Under the pieces are notes generated by a model. It saw nothing but the letters and a program-made list of their open reading frames with translations. It did not search any database and was not told where the DNA came from. 64,000 nt of DNA from positions 43,970,388-44,034,387 of the forward strand of contig CM056738.1 in the NCBI GenBank assembly GCA_029844215.1, given 5' to 3'. This stretch comes from Przewalskia tangutica (lineage: Eukaryota > Streptophyta > Magnoliopsida > Solanales > Solanaceae). Position 1 is the first letter of the stretch, and every line of letters starts with the position of its first letter. The translations under genes and the position numbers were made by a program. Below, one piece after another: positions 57,077 to 64,000 of the stretch.

Positions 57077-59133
57077 TGTTGACACCTAATATTACACTCC
57101 TACAATTTTATTTAATTATTCAAAATTCCCGAGTCACAGATGGAGTTAAATATATTTTTTACAAGATAAAAATGATTTTCAAAAATTATTTCGAAAATAT
57201 TTTGTCAATTCATTTGACAAAATATCATCCAGTATATTATTGTATATCATATCCTATTTTCACATTATTTTTATAATTAATTGCAATTTTAGAATTTTAA
57301 AAGATAATTGTGAAATTAATTTTCTTAAATTCCTCAATTTAAAGAAATCAATATTCTACTCAGTCAAAGTCGGGAAATTGTTTAAATAAATAGGATAATG
57401 GAATTACACCTCAACTTCAAAACATGTTTTAAAATTGAAAGGAATTTTGCATGATTTAATTTTTTTAATTTCTAATTAGTGTCAAATTTAGGCTTAAATT
57501 GAAGCTTGTGACCTAATTAGGCTATAAGTGAAATTGGCTGGGGCATTTATTAATTTAAAACTATTGCTAGTTATTTTAATGTAAACGCATTGGGCCCTCC
57601 TTCTTCCCTTAACAGACTGCGACCCTACCCAAGTTCACAAGTGAATGCGTAAAGGACCCCAGAACCCTTTTCCCCTTTCCATTTTGCAATCGACGAAGAA
57701 AGCCCTAGCGGCTCTCGCTCTCTCTCATACGCCAAAAATGGCAATTATGCAGAGTATGATGCTCTACTAAGGCTTGTATGGCCGAAAGGGGCTAGTGCAT
57801 TAAATTTCCACCTCTCTCTCACCTCCACGCCACCGTAAACTCCACCCCCAAGGTGAGGTCGCCCCTCTTGCTTTTTGCTTTCTATTGCATTTCTAAATTG
57901 AATTTGTCTCATATGATTTCAAAAATTGACGATTTTCATTAGTTGAGAACCTTTTTGAGAGGGAAATTTCCGCCCAAAACTTATTCTCCCATACTGATCT
58001 TATTGGGTCTGTTAGGGTTTTGTAAGCCCTATAAATTGACCAATTTTTATTTATTGAAATGGTCCGCAACTTGAATCTTTGGCTTCCATATTCTTAGAAC
58101 CCATTTTCAAGTTAAAACCGACTAATTTTGCTTAATTTGGGGTCCAAGCCCTTCATGGAACCCATACCTAGCTTAATTAGTCAATCACATTTAAAACCCA
58201 TTCATTTTGTGTATTTTGCAAGTGTTCGAGGTATGAGGTTGAAGAACAATATTCCCCTTTCGATCCTAGGCTGCCTTCACACAAGGTAAACCCATTTCCA
58301 TTTAGTTCTCTTATTTAAATTTTACTTCATGATTTGTTCTTGTGTGTGTTAAGTGATTAACAAGGCATGTTTAGTTGATTTTATAGTATGAATCTGGTCT
58401 CAAATGGCGACGTTATATACCATGTCTCTAAATTCCCAGCTTATACATACTTGACATTGATTATATTACCCTTAGAGGCCTATGACGTTATATACGCGAT
58501 GAGTACATATATCTATATAATTTAAGGCACTATGGCGTTATAAGTTGCAGGTGGTATCCCTTATTTCCTTCGCTATTGTTTGTATTTATAGTCAATTATG
58601 CTCTACATATTCAATACATCTTTTGTACTAATGTCCCTTATGCGGTATTTTGTTTCATGTCCGTAGGTACGAATAGACAGAGCAGTGCTCCTTTTCAGTA
58701 GGTGATCTGCTCAGTTGTGGTTGTCGCACTCCCTTCTCTTAGAGTTGCAGTATAGGAGTTCTTAGGTATTATGACATATGCTACTAGTATTTTGGGGTAT
58801 GGAAAGGCTCTGTCTCAACCTGTCTATATGTATATATTACTCTTAGAGGATTGCAGACCTGTGTACAATAGATGTTGGTATGTCATGGCCTTATCGACCT
58901 TTATTGTTAGTAGTATACTTATATTGTGGCCTTGTCGGCCTTGGATATCTTTTCATATGTATATATCCTGCCGGGACTCTTCTATGTGCAGGTTATCTTC
59001 CAGTCTTGTCATATATGGTTCATAGAGGCCTTGTCGGCCCAAGTTTCATATTTTAGGGTCCGGATACTATAGTGGTACGCTCAGGCCTTCGGGCATTGGG
59101 TGCCGGCCACACCCTCAAGGCCGGTGTGTAATA
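57077..59133 (+). repeat. 5' LTR of a gypsy element, copy 2
   Basis: It is the duplicate of 49395-51041, with 413 additional bases at 58301-58713, so this copy shows the fuller LTR. The primer-binding site is at 59138-59150. Confidence 0.78.
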
Positions 59134-59339
59134 AACTTAGTATCAGAGCATGTCTATCCTAGGGAGTCTTCAAGTCTTATCTAGTAGAGTCTTATTTGTG
59201 GATGTGTTGTGCACCACACTTATAAGCAAGAGGTTATATGATATTTAGGGTTGTTACTTTTCTTCATAATCTAGATCATACGATAGTGCAAAGTGATACG
59301 TGTTTATTCCTAATCTCTATCTTGTTTATACTCATATGT

Positions 59340-59733
59340 GTCTGCTATTACTAGATGTCAAGAAGCCTTGAGAAGGTTATACGAGGAGGCGGGTAGGGTG
59401 CCAGTCAAGCACCACTTGCTGATATGGGGAGACATGAGCACCAAGATGAGGTGGTATCTATGGCCTCTAGGACTCCACCCCCACCAACACCTCCAGAAGG
59501 ACAAGGAATATCTGACGTACCTCCATTTCCTCCTCCAGTTGCCCCCGATTAGAACATAGATATACGGAGTGCAGTACAATTGTTGACTCGACTTGTGGCC
59601 TCTAAGGACCAGCGTCAGACTCCCGATACTGCTGATAGAGCAGTGAGTGCAAGAGTTTGAGATTTTGTTAATCTGGACCCTCCGTTATTTACAGGAACAG
59701 ACCCTAATGTGGACTCATAGAATTTTCTGGATA
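59340..59733 (+). pseudogene. Gypsy gag start, copy 2, truncated
   Basis: It repeats 51250-51643 and carries the same TGA (59658) and TAG (59718) stops. It ends where the LTR at 59734 begins. Confidence 0.8.
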
Positions 59734-62353
59734 TGTGAAATCCGGAAAAAAATATATATAGTTGTGGTTGGGTTAATAAAAATATATATATATATATAAG
59801 AAAACAAAGAATAAATTGCATGAAATAGAGTTAGTGTTAAAGTTGGATAAATAGATAGATGAAATGAAAATAAGAAAACAAAAAAAAAACAAAAGAAAAA
59901 AAAACAAAAAAAAACATGCAGCATTACGTGCATGTGCATCATTTCCCTTCCCTTCCCCCCCTTTTCATTTCCCCTCCAACTCTTGTTATTTCACCTCCCA
60001 TAGGTTATAAAAAACTCTTCACTTATACATTGTATTTACACACAAACAAAGTACACAACATAAAGGTTAGAAAATCAGAAAAAAACAAGTGAAAAGAAGA
60101 GGAAAAAAATACCAAGAGGGCAAGAAGAACAAGAAGCAAAATACTAGAGAGTAAGAATAATTTTAGCAACCACACAACAATAATCTTCACACTTACAAGG
60201 TGAGTTTTCTCACTCAGAAATACTTGGTAACATCCTTTATTTTTAGTTCAATACATGTTAGAATAAGAATTGAGTGTTGAAAAGAAATATTGAACTTTTG
60301 ATTGTTTAGACGACTAGTTGCGTCATGAACTTTACGAACTGTTCTCACTGAGTTATAATTGTTAGAATTTGATGAAATTCGGAAGAGTGGTACACCTCTC
60401 TATTATGATCATATAGAACCAAAAATGAGGTAAAATGGACATACGGTTTGAAAGTTATCATAGTTCAAAGTTCCTGCCTTAGATTTGGCCGAAATTCGGA
60501 AAGGCATAATTACGAACTGTTTTTATTGAGTTTTACTTATTATAATTATATGAAAATTTATATGGTTGTAAATCTCTCTGTTACGGACAGATATAGATAA
60601 ATAGTTATTAAAACGGCCTTACGAATTGAGAATTATTGTAGTTTGAAGTTGCTGCCTCGGATTCGTCGAAATCCAGAAGGGCAGGACGTTGAAACGTAAA
60701 ACTGTACTAATCTGTGGGGAAGATGAAAATTGTTGCTAAATTAAACTTCTAGATATCTTTGTTTTGGACATTTTGAGACCTTACGGGGGTCAATCCGACT
60801 TACGGTTTGAGAGTTATCGTTGTTTAAAGTTTCTGCCTCGGATCTATCGAGATCCAGGAAGGGCAGCGAATAAAAGTGTAAAACTGTACCAAATGGTACG
60901 GAATATGAAAGGATGGTTCACATGGAGACGTGTATCTCTCTGTTCTCGTCGTTTTGAGATTTTATGGGGCTTGAACGGGTTTACAGATTAGGAGTTATGA
61001 CTATTCTAAGATTGGGTGATGTTTAATAAAAATTCTGCCGAAACAAATTTCATGTGGCTGTTTTGAGGATAAATTTGTGTTAGTTACCCAAAGTAGTTTT
61101 AAATGAAATTTGGTATAGTGAAATATCTCTGTCTTACCTTAGTTTCCGCTTGAGAAACACCTTAGTTGGAGTTATGGTTAAAAAGTTATAATCGTTACAA
61201 GTATGAATGACAGAATGTTAGAAAAGAGAATAGTATTTATTCGATCTTCTGAAAAATATGAAAAGTGAATACGTGTTCACATAAATATATAAATATATAA
61301 TGGATCGGGTTGCGCGCAACAAAGCGTAAAGTGAATACGCGTTCACAAATCGTAAACAAAATGGATCGGGTTGCGGCGCAACAAAGCGTAAAGTGAATAC
61401 GCGTTCACAAATACGTAAACATAATGGATCGGGTTGCGCGCAACAAAGCGTAAAGTGAATATGTGTTCACAAATACGTAAATATAATGGATCGGGTTGCA
61501 CGCGCGCAACAAAGCGTAAAGTGAATACGCGTTCACAAATACGTAAACATAATGGATCGGGTTGCACGCGCAACAAAGCGTAAAGTGAATACGTGTTCAC
61601 AAATACGTAAATATAATGGATCGGGTTGCGCGCAACAAATATGAAAGATGAATACATGTTCATCTATATATAAATATGAAAAGTGAATACGCGTTCACAA
61701 ATATATAAATGTAATAAACATGTGGAAATGCAGGGGAATGTCTTAACGTATAATACGAGATAAAATGAAGTGTTAGTTAAGCGAGAATTTCCTATAAGGA
61801 GTTGTTGCATATTTAAAAATGTTGTAACCTGATATGTTTTTGCAATATGCTTATTACGTTATAATGTGATTACACTTGGAATATTGTGGTGTTACTTTGA
61901 ATTGCAGGGTAAGGTTCTCACTCAGCCCCAGATGGTAGGGCTGACTCCTTATTTAACATGTTTCAGGAAAGCGTGATAGAGGAAAGGCTCCACGCCAAGG
62001 CTAGCGATCGTCCATGACCTCTTGTCATACCAAGTCCATTGTTTGGGCTTGGTACTCGTCGAGTTCGAATGTCGGTTCAATGTCTCGAAATGCCTGTGGA
62101 ATGGTTTCCCTTCAACTTAGAATAATATTTGTCGGTATGTCTATGTAGAAACAATATTTGCGAGCATGGGCTCGCGTTATATTTTCAATAAAGTTATAAA
62201 CAAATTTCTTTATTGTTATTTTATTAATAGCTCCGTATTTGAATATAAGTTTAAATTTCTAAATAAAGAGAATTAAGTGGTGCTCCTGGTGGAAAATAAT
62301 TGTCCAGTGCCATCACGCCTAAGTAAAGACTTAGGAAAATTTGGGGCGTGACA
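59734..62353 (+). repeat. 5' LTR (2.62 kb) of the right-end gypsy element
   Basis: It contains a TA and A-rich stretch at 59755-59915, several short GAGTTAT-type repeats, and the tandem array at 61265-61700. The open frames inside it are not genes. Confidence 0.9.
61265..61700 (+). repeat. Minisatellite in the gypsy LTR, 62-66-bp period
   Basis: Units start at 61265, 61331, 61393, 61455, 61521, 61585 and 61648, with a short last one at 61683. Each has an inverted repeat GTGAA-N6-TTCAC and, near its end, TTGCGCGCAA or a lengthened variant. Confidence 0.9.
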
Positions 62354-62355
62354 AG

Positions 62356-62368
62356 TTGGTATCAAAGC
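62356..62368 (+). other. Primer-binding site of the right-end gypsy element
   Basis: TTGGTATCAAAGC, two bases after the LTR end, is an initiator tRNA-Met type primer site with one altered base. Confidence 0.85.
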
Positions 62369-63420
62369 TAAACCGGGTTAGGAGATTCTAGGAAGTTTCT
62401 TGAGTTGGGTGTTTGAGCAGCTACTTATTGCGACGGTGTGCGCGCACCTTAGTAATAAGTAAGCGGAATAACATCCTAAAGTTTCACTTCTTTCATACTC
62501 TTCTCGTGCCTATCTTGAGTCTTTTCAAAGACTTGGTTCTCGTACTACCTCCTTGAAGGATTGTGGAAGGGAGTGTACAACGATAAAATAACCGGATGTG
62601 ATTGCACCACCGATCGAAAAGGTAGGAGAGGTACGGATAGACTATGGGGCAAATTTTGTGAGAAGAAGGAACATATCTATACAGGAAGTACTACAAGTCT
62701 AACCCAATAGTATTTCTCGATGAGGTAGAAAACCTCACATTTACGAGGATGTGTGGAGACGCATGACGTCAATTTGTGTCGCTTGCGGTTAGTGGGCGAC
62801 ACGGGTGTGGTGGAGAAATTTTAGAAGAAATCATTTTACGATGTCACCACCGATGGCGTGGGGAGTTCAGACCGACATTCGTTGAAATTTATGCTAATAC
62901 GCGCAAGGATGCGCTCGGGCGGGAAGTTTGAACAATTTAAGCAAGGTGACGCGGTGTACAAGAATATGATACCGATTCGTGAGGTTATCGGCATCTGACA
63001 CACATGTCGTCCCTACGAAATGGATAGAGTCAAGCGATTTGTAGAGGTTTAAACCGAACATAGCGAAGAAGGTGGTGGCGTTAGCCAACGCCGAACTTAT
63101 CTTGATTGTCGATATGGCTTTGAGGGTATAAGGTTTCGCTAAAGCAAAAAGAGAATATTCGCGAGAAGAGATTTGGACGTCGGGATCATTTAACGAGTCA
63201 AAATCGAAGCGGGAGTTTAGTAAAGGGATCTTGGGACCGAACCAACACGTGGTCGATCTTATTTCAAGCCTAAGAGCGCAGTTGGTCTAATTACCAAAGG
63301 TAGCAAGGACAAGGCCACCAATCCTAACACGGGAGGTGACAAACCGATTTGTAAGATTTGTCAAAGGAAACACAATGGAGAATGTCGGCTCTTGCGAAGA
63401 CATGTTATAAGCGTGGAAGT
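62369..63420 (+). pseudogene. Decayed gag of the right-end gypsy element
   Basis: The leader at 62369-62600 is followed by fragments of gag in several frames, including a lysine/arginine/serine-rich stretch near 63170-63230 and a first zinc knuckle CKICQRKHNGEC at about 63350-63385. The second knuckle survives only as CYKRGSR, missing its later cysteines. No continuous frame remains. Confidence 0.65.
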
Positions 63421-63993
63421 CGGACCACTATGCCGGTGATTGCAGAAGAGGACCCAAACTCAATCTATTCGGGAGGTCGAAGCACCAAAGCGCCTCTGTG
63501 GAAAATCGGGAAACCAACCCGCCAGAGTCGGGAGGTCAACAACCCAACAATTCTAAGCGGCTCATGCTTTGCCCGGAGGAATGAGGTAGAAGCATCTAAT
63601 GCGGTGGTCACAGGTATTTTGCTAGTCTCGAGTATTCCTGCATTTGTATTATACGATCGCGGCTCTACATTTTCATATGTGTCAATGGGCTTTGCTAAGA
63701 ATTTACATGTAGAACCTTCTTATTTAAGTGAACCTTTTGAGGTTATGACACCAGTAGGGGCCTCAATTTGGGCCTCTCGGGTGGTAAATAATTTTCCATT
63801 AGAAGTGAATGGCAGGGGAACAATGGTGAACCTAGTACTACTTGATATGGTAGACTTCGACGTTATTTTGGGTATGGATTGGTTGTCGGCATGTTATGCC
63901 ATGTTAGATTGTCGGCGAAAGATAGTGAGATTAACTTTTCCCGGAGAACCAAAAGTTGTTATAAGGGGTAGGATTGGAATATCCTCAGGTTAG
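63358..63993 (+). pseudogene. Aspartic protease region of the right-end gypsy element
   Basis: A 211-codon frame starts inside the zinc-knuckle region and carries the retropepsin-like fold of gypsy elements. The active-site motif reads DRGST instead of the usual D(S/T)G(S/A)T, so catalysis is probably impaired. The downstream FDVILGMDWLS block and the KIVRLTFPGEP stretch are intact. The frame stops at 63991-63993. Reverse transcriptase would lie beyond the window. Confidence 0.85.
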
Positions 63994-64000
63994 TTTATTT

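Larger units (their letters stand above)
54139..59733. repeat. Tandem segmental duplication, copy 2
   Basis: It is collinear with 37953-51643 minus the Athila/Tat insertion, with a few percent mismatch and small indels. The empty insertion site ATAAG is at 56143-56147. The copy is cut at 59733 by the LTR of the next element. Confidence 0.88.
59734..64000 (+). mobile_element. Ty3/gypsy retrotransposon, Del/Tekay-like, right end outside window
   Basis: A 2.62-kb 5' LTR (59734-62353, TGTGAAATCC to GGGGCGTGACA), a primer-binding site (62356-62368, TTGGTATCAAAGC), a decayed gag and a protease reading reach the window edge. It inserted into copy 2 of the duplicated gag; GGATA at 59729-59733 is the presumed left target duplication, and the intact site is at 51639-51643. 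The LTR is the sister of the remnant at 15215-32530. Confidence 0.9.

Noticed and set aside
59755..59915. TA and A-rich run as a regulatory or origin element
   Set aside because: Simple-sequence drift inside an LTR explains it; the sister LTR lacks it.
61265..61700. CRISPR-like regular array
   Set aside because: Whole units repeat without unique spacers, the context is a plant LTR, and period length varies; it is a minisatellite.

Overview
The window is nuclear DNA of a flowering plant, most likely of the nightshade family (Solanaceae). The evidence is a 12-exon group 1 sulfate transporter gene with GT-AG introns, RTE-type LINE 3' ends carrying the TTG-repeat tail and block shared with tobacco TS-type SINEs, and LTR retrotransposons of the Angela, Athila/Tat and Del/Tekay types. 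The species assignment is inference. Only one intact cellular gene is visible: the sulfate transporter at 8524-12876 (+), 656 codons, no frame break. Almost everything else is transposable-element sequence, much of it nested.

Layout. 1-7719: Ty1/copia Angela-like element on the minus strand; its 3' LTR runs off the left edge and its 5' LTR ends about 0.8 kb before the transporter ATG. 7720-8523: promoter and leader. 8524-12876: SULTR1. 12877-13963: downstream DNA without a gene. 13980-35437: one RTE-type LINE (minus strand, 16-bp target duplications with one mismatch) split by a 17.3-kb insertion at 15215-32530. That insertion is the remnant of a Ty3/gypsy element (TSD CACCT), itself hit by two further LTR elements: 16525-25868 (minus, TSD AAAGT) and 26237-31594 (minus, TSD CTATT). 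36040-36517: a 478-bp TRIM (TSD ATCTC). 36518-38749: LTR-like DNA. 37953-54138 and 54139-59733: two direct copies of one segment, best read as a tandem duplication. Copy 1 was later hit by an 8.5-kb Athila/Tat element (39960-48462, TSD ATAAG) and by a hAT-like element (52766-53582, TSD CATAAGAC). Copy 2 was hit by a Del/Tekay-like element whose 5' LTR is 59734-62353 and whose gag and protease run to the right edge.

Order of events that can be read directly: the LINE inserted first, then the gypsy remnant, then the two elements inside it. The segment duplicated before the Athila/Tat and right-end insertions, because each target site is intact in the other copy. Two in-frame stops in the duplicated gag precede the duplication, because both copies carry them.

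The most unusual signal is a family of paired GC-rich palindromes (core CCGCGG, arms GGCACC/GGTGCC or GGCGCC/GGCGCC) whose two members lie almost always 20-21 bp apart. They occur in the leader and LTR of the Ty1/copia element and in LTRs, gag and untranslated parts of two Athila/Tat elements, so unrelated retrotransposon superfamilies carry the same architecture in otherwise AT-rich DNA. Because each palindrome is self-complementary, a pair can fold as a roughly 14-bp stem with a 6-7-nt loop in RNA, or present two dyads on one face of the helix. Its function is unknown.
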